Assembly: GCF_000204055.1 (NCBI RefSeq)
Contig: NW_006768805.1
Coordinates: forward strand, 628,092 to 692,091
Source of the DNA: Melampsora larici-populina 98AG31
Lineage: Eukaryota; Basidiomycota; Pucciniomycetes; Pucciniales; Melampsoraceae
Direction of reading: 5' to 3'
DNA: 64,000 nt
Below, piece after piece: positions 1 through 13,902 of this stretch. Both the position numbers and the translations under genes were made by a program. How positions within the stretch are numbered: the stretch's first letter is position 1; every line of letters begins with the position of its first letter. Below the pieces are notes generated by a model. It was not told the origin of the DNA. It did not search any database and saw nothing but the letters and a program-made list of their open reading frames with translations.

Positions 1-2734
1 AACTGGGAACATGAAGAGAAGAAGTGGGGGAGTGGAGCCTGGAGAGGAACTAGGAATTGGAGACGAAAAGGAGAAAGTTGAAGAAACGGTCGAAGAAAGA
101 GAAAAATTGAAGAAAAAGTTAGAGACAAGACGAAGAGAAAGAGTTGAAGAAAAGAAAAAAACCAGTGAAGGGATGGCCCCTGAAATCAGTGGAGGCTGAG
201 CAAATGATGAGCCGAGTGACTCCAAAGATTGAGCCTCAGGTCTGATGTTGTGGCCATCAAACCAATATGTACTGGTTTCATTTTTGTGTATAATGTTCAC
301 GAGATGAACATCAGACGTATGGTGTTCATAGACATGGCATTTTCATTATATTTGAACTAATTATATCATTGGAACGTATTGATAAGCATCAGATAATGAT
401 TACTAGGTGTATATTCCGAGTACGTCCGATTTTTATTTATTGTTCATAATGAAGATGTGTTCGGTACATAAATGCTTACTTTATGTTTTGATTACATACC
501 ATATTTGTAAGTTGGAGATATCTGAGATGAAATGGCAATGCTCGTGACTATGGACGTTCTGAGGATAAAAGAGCCATTTGAGTTTGGACCGTAGTGTACC
601 TGCGTGATCTCCTACAATTGTCCATGGCACAACTCTAAATTAAATCACCGTGCACGGTCTGACGTAGACCCTCTCACAATGACATCACAATGGAACATTT
701 GTCGCTTTGATAAAAATGGATTGGGAGAATCGACATTTACTAAAGTTTCATTGTGCTTCACGTTTTGCTTGAGCTCTATCCCCTCATACTGGCGTCCATG
801 TGATATTGAGCAAATCCCGCATATCTTGATGAAAAGACAGGGCTCACGTTGTAAAAAATATTTTCCGTTTTCTCAGTGGTCCACATCGTATTTGACTCAT
901 CAGACCTGCTCAAATCCAGTTCCTTCCGCCACTTGTTTTCCCTTGACTCCCCACCAGCAGTTGAAGGCATTAATATTGAGCTCGTTTGATTGACTCATAA
1001 GCTTTGATGAAAATCATTTGGTCTCTCGAGTTTGTATCAACGTTAAGCTCAGCCTAGTCTTGCACTGAAAAAAACATACATACATAGCCGGGTCTTTGTG
1101 GACTAGAAGTCTGTTATCAGTGTACATACTGATTCTTTTAGCGCAAGATATAGCCTATATCGGGTCGATTCTATATCCTCAAGCCCTGCTATGATAAAAC
1201 AAATTGGTGTGCTTTTAATTGTGCGAGAGATCTTGCGAACAGCCCAAGAAATCGACAAACTAACAAGTACATCGACTTATCTGATTGCTCTTCCTGCATT
1301 GGAAGCTCGCACCCAGTAAACAGGGAGTGCATCGCATTTCCGCTGTCCATACTTATCCTATTTGTTCTACTCAACATATTGGATGTCATTTCTGTGGCTC
1401 AAATAAACAGTGTTCATTAGGCATCAGACAATGAGAGTAGACAGATAGCTTTCCCATCTTCACAACTCAAGGAGACAGTTTGGATGAGCATCAGCTTATG
1501 ATCCCCTCATCTTCGCTTGTGTAGCGCTTTTCTGTAGCAAGATTTGGTTATAATCTACACATTGAAAACACCTTCATCTCAGCATCTTAAGTAGTATCAG
1601 TCAACATTATGTCTAGAATATCGAGTCTCGACTTCACGGGAAGCTTTCAGGCTCGCGCCGTTCCATAGAAATGCTTACAGGAAACAAAGTCAACATCTTC
1701 ACTTCCTGTAGCAATCAGACAGCTAAGATTTCATGAGACAAAACCCGCATATCACCGCGTTGAACAAATCAGAAAGAACGCCAGGGGTGTTCTGAATGGC
1801 AGGTGACAATGACACCTATTTCAAGAATGCCGCCAAAATATGCTCGACTTTCAGGTTATTCATTTTTCTAGATGAAAAGCATGTGGGCAACGCCAATGAG
1901 TCCTCCACAAAAGGCAACGACAACGAACAGCACGCCGGCAGAATCGACCTGGGCCGTCCCGCTTTTCCCAAAAATATACTAGCCCTGATCCCTGTACACG
2001 TCAACTGTAACCTCATCATACTTATCTTGCTGATACTGTTCAGCTCGAAAGATTCTTTACAGTATGCACTTTCAGTGAGCTGCGTCAAGAAATCTCCGCG
2101 GTAGGCTGGAGAAAGGTCAACTTATCATGTTTGTGCACGCAATCAAATCACTTCAGGTGAAGTTGTGATCCAAATAACAGAAGATCATGGGCTATTTGGA
2201 TCTCCCCACTTGTGGAGCCAAAGAGGTGGCGAGCCCGTCTGTCTGACGAGTATTGATCTGAAATGATAAGAAGTGTATACCCACCAAGATACGCTTACGT
2301 TTTTACTGGGTTTTGCTTTCATTTTGTGCATTGTGAGGGTTTCTCATAAGCAACAAACGGACAAGTGGACCATGATTGAGATATCTTCCGATCCTCACAA
2401 AATAGACTTGATCAACAAACGAGAGATTTTTTTGGATAATTAATCTCCTGGTTCCTCTTAGCTTTCACGCGTATATAGTTATTGTACCCAGTGGTGCTAC
2501 TGTGAGGAAGCTATATCGAATTTCTCTACATTTCCAAAATCTGAATATCTCAAGACAATGCACTTTCAAAAGCTATCATACCTTTCAATATTTTTGTAGT
2601 ACAATACAAGCCTTGCTATGATTGGCAAGGCTTTTGCGTACTTCAGCCTATGATCTTTGCCACTTCCCCTTGTTATGATTTTATGAAATTGATGCTGATC
2701 CGGATCAGTATCAGCATCATCAGCTTCGATGGCA
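1..2734. other. Gene-poor stretch, no supported gene
   Basis: Only short open frames are present, without recognisable domains, splice structure or conserved motifs. The first 200 bases carry a Lys/Glu-rich frame (11-199) that could be the tail of a coiled-coil protein or chance low complexity. A short hairpin sits near 2608-2632 (CAAGCCTTGC with its complement GGCAAGGCTT) and an imperfect palindrome around GATCCGGATC near 2697-2706. I see no RNA gene. Confidence 0.5.
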
Positions 2735-2741
2735 TATAAAA
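2735..2741 (+). promoter_or_regulatory. TATA box candidate of the kinase gene
   Basis: TATAAAA lies about 137 bases upstream of the kinase start codon, followed by a pyrimidine-rich leader. Spacing and sequence fit a core promoter of a short-leader fungal gene; this is motif evidence only. Confidence 0.45.
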
Positions 2742-2871
2742 CCAGTGGCTGGCTTTATTCGCTTACTCAGTCTTATACCTCAGTCATCTGAACCACACCT
2801 CTAATTCATATCTTGATCTTCTTCAGCGACTTACCACCAATATCATATACGCGTTCTTATTACAACCAACC

Positions 2872-3845
2872 ATGAACCAAAATCGCGTCTTCAGATCTTT
2901 GCCTAATCGTGTCCGCGTGACTCCCGAACCCATCTCTCCAATTTTCCAAGCGATCACATCCGGAAGTGAAAAAGACATTACAGAAGAATTCGAGATCTTG
3001 GGAACACTTGGTTATGGTGGGTTTGGAAAGGTTGTTCAAGCTATTTCTAAAGTTAGTCAATCTCCATGTGCCATAAAGGTCATCTCACGCTCCGATCGAA
3101 ACGGTAGGAGAAGGACTAAAGCGATCATGAGCGAAATCGACATACTAAAGGATCTGGATCATCCTGCTATCACTCCCTTCCTTGGTGAACATCATACTTT
3201 CCAAACTTCTTACATTATCCTTGAATACGCTGATGGAGGCAATCTTGATCACTTTCTTTATCGAAACAAAATTCCCGAAAAACAAATTAAATACTGGATA
3301 TTAGATTTGGCAGAAGCACTTGAGTATCTTCATGAAAATAAAATTATTCACCGTGATGTGAAAACGGCAAATATTCTCCTAACTCAAGATGGAAAAATTC
3401 AACTCACTGACTTCGGGCTTGCGACAAGAGCTCCCCATGGAGTAGCCTCTGGTAAATGCGGCACTCCCTATTGCAGAGCGCCGGAGATGCTCAAGAAATC
3501 CGATTACACCCATGCTGTAGATTGGTGGTCATTGGGGGTGGTCTTATATGAGATGGTCACTGGAACAAAGCCTTTTAGACTAAGTAAGTCATATCTCTTC
3601 TAATGCTCTTCCCTTTTCAAAGACATTGACTTTAGTTCCTTCGTGTCGTATCTTTGTTTCCACTAGGCAAACAAACAAATTCAGAAGACAAAGTCTTGGA
3701 GCAAAAACTGAGAATCCCTTCCTCTGTTTCTCCGGATTGCGCCGCACTCATCAGCGATCTTTTAGAGAAAGATGTGGATTTAAGATTACAATGTTTAAAT
3801 GATTTTTATGATGCTGATTTTTTTAAGTCTCTAGAGGCTTCTTGA
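2872..3845 (+). CDS. Serine/threonine protein kinase
   Basis: Two exons, 2872-3583 and 3667-3845, are joined across a GTAAGT...CACTAG intron and give about 296 residues. All kinase hallmarks are visible: Gly-rich loop GTLGYGGFGKV (44-54), ATP-anchoring Lys in AIKV (Lys69), helix-C Glu (about 88), catalytic HRD (160-162) with Asn167, DFG (180-182), and GTPYCRAPE at the P+1 loop. DWWSLGVVLYEMVTGTKPF (subdomain IX) resembles the AGC/PLK groups. The protein is little more than the catalytic domain: about 40 residues precede it and no regulatory domain follows. The C-lobe is short but keeps the subdomain XI Arg in KDVDLRLQ. The start is the first Met of the frame, preceded by a TATA-type promoter. 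Substrate and pathway cannot be inferred. It stands alone, with no close neighbour. Confidence 0.88.
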
Positions 3846-6800
3846 TTAGTCTATTCATAAATCATAATATTTCACATTTCGCATTCATAGGTTTTCTTTG
3901 TTTGATTTCTTCATCGCCTCTTTTTGTTACAGATATATTTTGCGTAGAATGATTTGGTAGGCTTTTTGGGTTCTTTGGCTTTCACTTGGTCAAATAATTC
4001 TAGATTCCCATTGATGACATAATGATATCTTGATATTTTAAAGCATGAATCATATCATAACTCGGAGCACTGATAAACTGTGACCTGCATATTCCCAAGC
4101 GCGTGTCCTATGTTTCCTTCAACATTGTCTTTTAATTGATATTTCCTCTTAAGATTTTCCTTACAGACTGTTATATTCCCTGAACTTTGAAGTATTAAAA
4201 ATCATTTTCATATTGCTATCACATGATCAAGCTTGAAAACCAAGTTAATGTTCCTTTTCATTTCAAGGCATCTCTGTATTTCAAGCCATTCACAAAAAGC
4301 CATTCAATATGACCTCCTCTTGGACACAGTAATGACTGATCAACCCAATCAATTTGCTTGCTCAAACATATGATGAGGCCACTTAACCCAAGCTATGTGA
4401 CAGCCCTGCAAAGATAACCCACCGTGACCTCCTGTAAAGACTTGACTGGCGCACATATCCCAGACATGTCTGCCATCATAAAAGGATACTGGTTTGTATG
4501 GAATCCTGACAACTTGGGTTAGATCAGTTTATCTACTTTTTTCCATTGCGTGAATTGACAAGAAATGATGCTTGCGGAAATATCTTTTCACATTCTCTCC
4601 TGTTCTGGTTCTAATCTTTTGATGATGTCCTGCTTTCTCTTGAGTATCACTTTTTTGCTCAGCATACATTTTTTGAGTCTTTCCTTGCTTTCTTTTTTTT
4701 GTTATTGTTATTCTTTGCCTTTAACTTTTTCCACATGTTGACTTCACCAGTATTGTAAACATAGACTATTGGCATGTTGCACAACTGACTTTGGCAGAGC
4801 TTCATGTCTGACTGGGTGCCACATTGACCGTGAATGGTCAGATTGAGACCCCTGGAGCTATGTACACCACAGGTTAAGTTGAGCATTCCAAACCTGGGAG
4901 CAATACTGTTAGAGACACAGAAACCTGTTCAGGGGGGACCAAAAAAATGCTCCCATCAGATACCAGTCATCAAAAAGCAAGCTGGATTATGAAGTGTACT
5001 CACCATGTAAATATCCTTGTAGCACGTCAACGTGCACACATGCAGGTCTTTCTTTAGACACAGTATAGACCCATCAAAGAGGTGCCCCAATAGGCACTTC
5101 TTCCCCTTATCAACTGCAACATTGACAGTCAGTTGACCCCAGCTCAAGACAAAAATCCTATAAATAAATTCCCATTTACAAAGGGTGCTCAACAACAATC
5201 TCAGTCTAAATCTGACCAAAAGACTTTCAGATTTGTTTCAAAACTCTCTGTGTGTGCACATCAACATGCTACAAGGATATTGACATGGTGACTGCACCCA
5301 TCAATTGACAGCTCAGCCAAGGACTGACAAGGTCACACATCACATCACAGCCAGATGCTTGCACTTGGCTCAAGGTGTTGTATCATCTGATCTTGACCAA
5401 CCTTCATGGCATCTTTGATTACAATTTTTGGTCTTTTTGAACCAACAAAAACTGGTGAAAGTGACTGATTGTCTTACGGTTATCCTCAATTTCTTGACTG
5501 GGACCACTTTGTCTTGGTTCTTGCAACAAAATTTGGGACCCCAGCAAAGCCCAAGGCAAGTGGGTTATCTAAATCACTAATTTTTACCCTTTTCATGCCG
5601 GAAAAAGACCAAATTTTGCAAAAAAATCCAAGTGTAGTCAACTATAGTTTGGCTCTCATACCTCCCACACCTTCATGTTTGAGCCAATGTTTTGGGTGTT
5701 TTGAGCAAAAAGAACTTCACTTCGCTTTAGGCCATACTATGTGCAAATCAGGCTTTTGAGCAGATAATTTGCTGTCAGAAATCATGGTTACTTGATGCAT
5801 TTACTTATAGATGATCTGTGCTGCGCAATCAACACAGAAGATTCAACTTCAACTCATCACACAAGTTCAGGAGGAACATTCTCTAAACAAAATCCAACAA
5901 CATTCATACACTCCTGACATCTAGGTCAAATTTCACATACACTCAGACAACCACCCTTTCTTTGAGAGAATTGAATTCATACCTGTCAGACCCCTATGCC
6001 AAAAAATATCCTTTCAAAAATTCATACCTCCCAGGTCAATGGGCTTTGGCCGGGTTTGCCTGGGTCCTCAAAATTCCTGGACAGATTTCCAGAACCACCC
6101 GAGGCGGAGGAGGTTTACCCCCTGGTGTATGTACCAGGTGTATATAACCAAGTTTCTATCTAAGATTCGCGATGAAACTCCAGCAGCTATGTACAAAGGA
6201 TACATATGTCGTATTTTCTTTGCCAAATTAGTAAATGTGAATTTAGTATTCTTTCAAGGAGTGACTGTGGACTGTGGAAGCTCTGATCTCGGTCGGACCT
6301 TCATATTTACACACCTGGGTTGAGAGTTTGAAAGATTGAACAGTGTCTCTCAGGGAACTGAACTTAAGTCAACTCAACGCATGCAGACGCATGCTGAAGG
6401 AGAAGCTGTCGAGCCGGTCGCAGTGAGCGAGGCTGCGAACGCTTCGCCTTCAGACGTGCGAATTTGTTGATTTGAAACGACTTTAAGCTTGGGTATTTTG
6501 CATCAGGATTTGAAATGATGAATCGCGGATTTGATTTTTGACAGTATAAATGACTAAATTCAAGCTTTAAACTTGATTAATTGGGGATTGAGGTTGAGTT
6601 TTGTTTTAAGTGTATTGTCCATATATTTGATAAAACTTGGAATTAAAACTGACACGTTGCTTGATATTTTTCCTGTACGACCATCACAACTCAGCCTAGA
6701 ATTTGAAGTTAGAACACCAACCAATTGCTACCACTTTCAACAAAGACCACCACCACCAACAAGGCCAGTGTGACTGTGTACCAAGTTCATCAGTCTTTGT

Positions 6801-6907
6801 TCATATCAAGAAAGTGAGTTCAATCCTATCTAATCAAATATATTCTAAATAATCTAATTCTTTAACTTCCTTCTTCGCTTCCTTTCGATCTCAAGTTATC
6901 CATCGTC
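3846..6907. other. Intergenic, degenerate sequence
   Basis: Three kilobases without a credible gene. Short frames (for example 4659-5219 minus, 5469-5759 plus) lack motifs. The part from about 4600 to 6150 looks like decayed repeat sequence and includes an inverted repeat (listed separately). From about 6560 to 6907 lie the promoter and leader of the SURF4-like gene, with CT-rich tracts before its start. Confidence 0.5.
4996..5295. repeat. Inverted repeat, MITE-like
   Basis: The arm at about 4996-5040 is the imperfect reverse complement of 5251-5295. Both contain a CTACAAGGATAT core flanked by CATGGTGA, and a GTGTGCAC segment. Arms of about 45 bases enclose about 210 bases, giving an element near 300 bases with no coding capacity. 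I could not define a target-site duplication, so this may be a MITE or a chance foldback left by an older transposon. Confidence 0.5.
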
Positions 6908-8300
<1,393 letters not shown>

Positions 8301-9289
8301 ACCCACCCACCCCCAAAAAAATATCCTCATCAATTTACAAGTCATTTTTGAATTATCTTTCTAGTCTTAACTCTCATCTAAGCTGGTCAGGGGTTTAGAA
8401 GACATATACATATGACTTTGTATCCAATCCTTATTTGTTTCAATCTCGTTGGTTTTCCATACATATATTGTTTATGTCTTCTCTTCTTCTGCTTCCTTTT
8501 TTTCTCAAATGCTTCAAGGTTATGTTTTTTGTTGTCTGACGCCAATATGATCACTGATGGAAGGGATCTGTCCAATGAAAAATGACTTATCAATCTAGAA
8601 TAGCAAAATGATCCAATTTTACACTCAATACGTCTTGAATTTCTCATAGTGAATATACCTCCATGTTTTAGACCGTTTTGCTCTTTGATCTGTCCAAGTG
8701 GCAGGCCATTAGTCAGGCTGGACTAGCCTATGGGCTAAGGTCTACCAGAGCATTGGCGCGAGTACCATCCGTAACTCTGTAATGACTAACTTTGAGAAGC
8801 CAGTGCATTTGACTCCCTCAACCTTTGCATTTATAACTTGGGCACACAAGTTGTTGCTTTAGTGTGAATGGTAACAAGAACTCTCTCAATTGCAAACAAG
8901 TGATTAAAACGCAATTTACAGTCAAAAAAAGGTTGTACTTGTTTGATTGAAATTATTTCAGTCAAGAAGTACTGATTTTTACAATTTACAATTGAAGGAT
9001 AGAAAAGAAAAGGACAGAAAAAGCTACGTCCTTCTATGAGAAAAAAGGATTTGATGAGGTTGAAAATGAAATTAGAAAATTGAAAAATTTCAACCAGAGC
9101 AAGACAAAAGCAAAAAAGAAGATCATTATGCTACGATTCAAATCAAGGATTGAGATGTGATAAATTCAAAGTCGTAACTGAAAACTTGAACTCTTTTTAC
9201 GAGTCCATTCTATCCCTTGACCTCCACCTTCTCAGTTACCCTGATGATCTTGCATATGTATATGATGAGATAAATATTCCAAGTTCTTC
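8301..9289. other. Spacer between convergent genes
   Basis: This stretch lies between the 3' ends of the SURF4-like gene (plus) and the V-ATPase E gene (minus). It holds their 3' untranslated regions and AT-rich sequence. No open frame in it shows a domain or plausible exons, and I see no repeat shared with the rest of the window. Confidence 0.5.
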
Positions 9290-10454
9290 TCAAGTTTCAT
9301 GCTTTCGGTTGGGATTCTTACCATAAAGTGTGATACGGATCTCAGGTAACATCTATCAAGAAATACCAAGGTTTCAATGCATCAGTATCTGAAAAATAAA
9401 ACCAAGATAGGTTATAACGAGATGAACCTTTTCTTCTAATAATCTTAAGCGTTCGTCTAGAGTATTATCAACTTTGATTCGATTGTTATAACCCCAAACT
9501 ATTACACCACCTCGTCTATGATCAAGATAACAGAACAGAATGATTACTTTTTGAGGGAAAGATTTCAAAGGACAAAGGATAGGATGACTTACGAATCTTT
9601 CGGTACATCTTCTTTGATGGTTGGAACACAGTTTTGACCAGAAATCGATTTATAACTCTTAACAGCTTGTGAAATGGCTTTTTCTGCTAATTGTTTATCT
9701 TGAGATCTAATCGAAACAGTAATTTCTTTTGACATTAAAGAAAAAAGTGCCTACAAAAGAAATGGATTCAATCAAAAAGAAGACATAGAATTCAATCAAT
9801 CGGATTTAATACTAAGAATCATTCAAAAGATTTCACTTACTTGTAAAACCAATTTTTCTAAAATCTCACTATACTTTTTACTATCTTTAGTAACATCACT
9901 TAATCCTTTTTTAGCATCTTCGAATACGTTTTGTAAAAGTTCATCTCTAATTTGAAGTTGTTGAAGTCTTGCTTTGTTAGTTTGAGTAGATTGTGTACTA
10001 TCAAAAGAAGAATTATACCAAATGTTATTATTAACTTTATGAATCTACATGGTCAATCGAAAGGGATGAAGCTTACATTCGTTTTTGAATTTCTACTTGT
10101 TTTCTCTTCTTTTCATAAGTCGTATCAATACCTGCACTCTCAAGTCTAACAATCTTAGCCTGTAAAAAGAAAAAAAGGTAATACCAAATCGATCAGAATA
10201 CCATATCAACATAAATCTAAGCTAGAAGTCATCAGAACCGAAGTTAACCTTTTCGATTGAAAATTCTTCATCTGCTTTAACTTTGATCTCTCTTGCTTTT
10301 TCTAATGCTTCCTGTTTAATGAATGCGACCTAAAAACAAATGTTCAAAACTCAAGATCCAAAGCATTATGATGAATTACTTGAATCAGTGAACCTTCACT
10401 TACTAATTTCTTCATCTCTGAGATCACTTCTGAATCTGACATTGGTTTTGACAT
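9290..10454 (-). CDS. VMA4: V-type proton ATPase subunit E
   Basis: Seven exons on the minus strand: 10454-10404, 10329-10249, 10159-10077, 9997-9841, 9750-9593, 9515-9428, 9352-9290. The total is 681 bases and 226 residues, the usual length for this subunit. The protein begins MSKPMSDSEVISEMKKL, then a long charged helix (FIKQEALEKAREIKVKADEE, SIEKAKIVRLE). The C-terminal domain has the family signature GGVIVWGYNNRIKVDNTLDE and RLRLLEEKMLPEIRITLYG. Subunit E pairs with G in the peripheral stalk that holds the V1 head to Vo in vacuolar proton pumps. The last intron must use the acceptor at 9353; the nearer acceptor would end the protein as ILMH and lose the conserved tail. No active-site residues are expected in this structural subunit. 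Confidence 0.95.
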
Positions 10455-11933
10455 CTTGAAATGAGTTTTGCGGTTAGTTTATGAATGTTTTCAAATGAAG
10501 AGTTGATGATCTGTTCTGGATTGTTGTTGAAGTCGAATAGCCAGTGCACCAACTGACAATGATGTGACGTTATACACTACATACCTCTTGTTATAGTAAC
10601 GCTCTTGATATAAGCATTTTATCAGTGTTAACTTGCTTGTATGCAATCCGCCCATGGTTCGAACCCTATTCGAGCTACTGATTTTCAAACTTATCAAGCC
10701 GTTCATAGCAAGAATCGATACCCAATGACTGTTCCCGATCTGGAAAAGAGCTTGGGCTGATGTATGACGCGAGCCCCATCATTTTTATCTGTCATACTTC
10801 CAGAAATCATGGTGTGAATGAGGAATATTCTCTAGCAGCCATTTCTGTTGATTGAGTCTTTATCCTCGAGATCTGTGCAATCTTTGTGCTACAAGTTGAA
10901 GCAGCTTTGCAAGCGCTTGCGGGAAGCCATAAACTTCGAAGGAGTTACAATTTCCCCGCTGGTACAACAAAGTCACCGATCACTTTGCAAGGCAAGGATG
11001 ATACTATTTACCCTGTTTAAAGCTTGTGCGCGCGGATGCGAAGTATGGCCCCCCAAGAGCTTAAGCATAAAGGCATTCTTTTGTCGGGTGCTGGTCTGAG
11101 CATTCGCATCTTGGGACACGGTTCAGGAGACTTATTGGATGATATTGCTTTTGGTAAGTCAGTGTTGCAAGATCGAATGTAAATGATTCGATTATTATGA
11201 GCGCACAGCAGGCCACAGTAAGGTGGTTTTCCACTATGAATCCCTCCACTGAGCGAGAAGTTCGAACGCAACTTGTCATTGATGGATGTCGTTCAAAACT
11301 GGATTCAATCTTTTCAAGAGCTGATGAGTTCAAGCGAGATCACGTTGACCTTTTCGCGTGCAAGTGGAACATGCATCTCCAAGTACTTTTCACGCCAGTC
11401 TGAGCCTGGAATATCACTGGAGGCCGCTAGCATCCAAGAATGCGGGTGACTCGAACCATGACAGATTGCCTTGGCAGTCATCTCATGAACGGCTGTGGAA
11501 TCAGAGAACATTCACGCCCGAAATTGTGCCTCTGAACGCAAGATTCTTTAGCAAACTGTAATAACCTGTCTGATCGCAAGTTAGTGCAGACGGATATCCA
11601 GGTCGTTTCGAAGTTCAAAGTGGATTCTTAGAACGTCCGTGTCTGTTATCCGTACTTTGAGGGAATCTGATAAGTAGAGGCCATTTTCTCGAATCCGCAA
11701 TCGAACATCAAAATTCTTTTTGACTTCCTACAACTTTGACACAACAAACCAGCAGCTTGCCCAATTCTCAAATAACTCCACTCGCAAACCACTCAAAGTT
11801 TTGCCTTTAAACCTCACTCTAGCCCTTTTCTCGCTTTTGCTTTCCCTTCGATACCGATCGTACACTACAAAACCTTTGTCATCCATCTTCAGTCGTCTCT
11901 GACCCGAGTCCCAATCCCACATAGTTATTCAAG
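10455..11933. other. Intergenic with one doubtful small gene
   Basis: The first part is the divergent promoter of the V-ATPase E gene. On the plus strand about 11037-11403 there are coding-like stretches: RSMAPQELKHKGILLSGAG near a GTAAGT donor, and a frame with STEREVRTQLVIDGCRSKL and FKRDHVDLFACKWNMHLQ. I could not connect them in frame through canonical splice sites and recognise no family, so they may be a decayed gene. The rest, to 11933, is leader and promoter of the next gene. Confidence 0.3.
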
Positions 11934-13588
11934 ATGTCAAGATTGTTTTCTGGTCTGAACTCGCCCGTGATGTTTGGTGTTGATGTATGGCAAGGTATTC
12001 GAAGTGGTAAGAACCGCACTGAAGCAAGACCTGAGCAGGTAAGCAAAGACACACTCTAGCATGCTCCCAAACTCAGAACACTGATTGATTGATTATCTTT
12101 CTACAGACTTGCAAAATAGAGGGTGCTCCCCACAATAAATTCATGAAGATGAAATCAACCGCGGTCGTCAAGGTTTGCTCTTTCATTCTTCTTAAGAAAA
12201 CAATGCCTCACTCTCAATTTTCTAACTTGTGATTTGTCGGCTCTTTTCAGACCTCGTATGTTTGCGTAAGCAAATATGATGTGAGACCTTTGCGTGGTCA
12301 GCCTCACAACATTCCCTTTGCATTTGGTATTCGACGTCCATTAGTTGAAGAAACCGGTGGGAAGAATCCTGAAACGCTTGGGAATCTGTCGAAAGACTTG
12401 CTTGTTGAGGTATGTTACCTTTTCTTCTACAAGTAATCCTTTGATGGTTAGACATAAACTAACTTGCATTTTTCGATACGTCTTCAGACCTCTTCTTCCA
12501 TCGTCCCGCAGAGCACTGAACTTCCAGTATGCAGCATCCCTCAACTCGCAACCAGCGACTTGTCAGCATCATCTGGAGAACTCGCTCCTGTCTCACTTGT
12601 CGATGAACACGAAGAAGACCTCTTCAATATGCCTTCGAATGTTTCCATCTTGGATTTCAATACGTCCAGCACCACTCTCGTAGAAGCTTCCCCAGAAACT
12701 CCAGATAAACTAGAGTCATTGTCACCCGTTCACTCGACTCCTTTGCTGGCTTTCCTAGAAGCCACCCACCTAGAACAATCAAAGATATCTCGTGAAGAAC
12801 GAGTTAAACTATCAACTATAGACCTTGATTTTGCACAATTGAATTCAGCTTACTATAGAAGATGCACTCCTTCAAGTCTTCCCCTGTTCAAGAGCACAAC
12901 GAAATCTTCAAAATCATTCTGTTGGAAGACAAAACTAGACGAAATCATGAAGGATGAGGAGTGTATTGATATGTCGAATGAAATTTCCGAGGATACCACC
13001 ACCGAACACAATAGAACCTTATCTGGCTCTTCCTTGTCATCTTCTTCTCACCTTCGCCTGTCCAGCCTGTCCTCGGATAAGACTTGTGTAGAAACACCTG
13101 AGCTTCTGGCTGGCTCATTTCTCGATGAACAGAAAGAAATTCTCGCGGAACAAGATACTTTATTTTCATCAACCGCGACCACTCCAATACTCTGCTTGGA
13201 AAACATCCAATCCAACCCGGCACCTGCTTCACCCTCCTTACTTTCAACCACTTCATCTCTCGAATCCCAGAAATCGTTCGAGCCCGAGGCGTTCCAAAGT
13301 TTTTGTGAAGAAAAATCAAAACCCAATTTTCCTCAAATTCAAGAAGGTGGTATAGCATCGGTTGAGACTTTTGAGGTTCAGATAGTTGCCACCAGTGACA
13401 TTTTTGAGTCCTTGTCATCGGTCGGCCTTTGTGGTGTCGGTAATTCGTCTGACAGAAAGTGTATAGTTACTCCTAAGTCAATCTATGTACAAAGATCCAG
13501 TTTTACGATCGTTTCCCGTGCTGGCTTTGTTTTGTTCTTTTCAATAATTCTTCACTTTTCTTTGGAAATGTTCCTTTTCAAATCTTAG
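11934..13588 (+). CDS. Unrecognised Ser-rich protein with hydrophobic C-terminus
   Basis: Four exons (11934-12038, 12107-12172, 12251-12409, 12488-13588), all in phase 0, give 476 residues. The N-terminal 110 residues (exons 1-3) look folded and basic (VDVWQGIRSGKNRTEARPEQ, KFMKMKSTAVVK, VRPLRGQPHNIPFAFGIRRP). Exon 4 encodes a long Ser/Thr/Glu-rich, probably disordered region. The extreme C-terminus is hydrophobic (FTIVSRAGFVLFFSIILHF, then SLEMFLFKS), consistent with a single membrane-spanning tail anchor. There is no N-terminal signal peptide. I recognise no domain. A tail-anchored protein facing the cytosol is the simplest reading, but the hydrophobic tail could also be read-through of a missed last intron. 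Frame continuity over 1.1 kb and clean splice sites support a real gene. Confidence 0.75.
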
Positions 13589-13902
13589 ATCAGTACAGTA
13601 GCAGTGAAACTTATAAGTACTCAATAAAAAAATGTAAATAGGTTATTTATTTTTACTTGGAAATATCAACATATTCGGTGCATTTTATATCATAAGTTTC
13701 TCAAGTTCCAGTTCAGACTCGAACGTCACAGAGGGATTCCATACTCTTATCCATGAGAGCAAGGGTAGTTTGTGGGGGAGGACTTTGAGTTATACTTTTA
13801 AGAAACTCTTATGTAGATTTTATTTTACCATCTTAAATCAATTCCCAAGCTTGTCCTACCATAGTTTCTCGGAAGAGTCATCCTCTCTCCTCTCAACATA
13901 TG
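13589..13902. other. 3' flank of the Ser-rich protein gene
   Basis: AT-rich sequence with AATAAA-like strings at about 13622-13627 (TCAATAAAAAAAT), probably the 3' untranslated region and cleavage site of the upstream gene. Nothing else is seen before the inverted-repeat transposon begins. Confidence 0.4.

Noticed and set aside
604..993. Open frame of 129 codons on the plus strand
   Set aside because: Overlaps an equally open minus-strand frame, has no motif, no splice context and a composition like noncoding sequence.
9374..9427. Nearer acceptor giving a V-ATPase E ending in ILMH
   Set aside because: The acceptor at 9353 restores the conserved MLPEIR..LYG tail in frame.
10641..10665. GGTTCGAACCC resembling a tRNA B box
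   Set aside because: Flanking bases do not pair into a T stem and no A box or acceptor stem is found on either strand.
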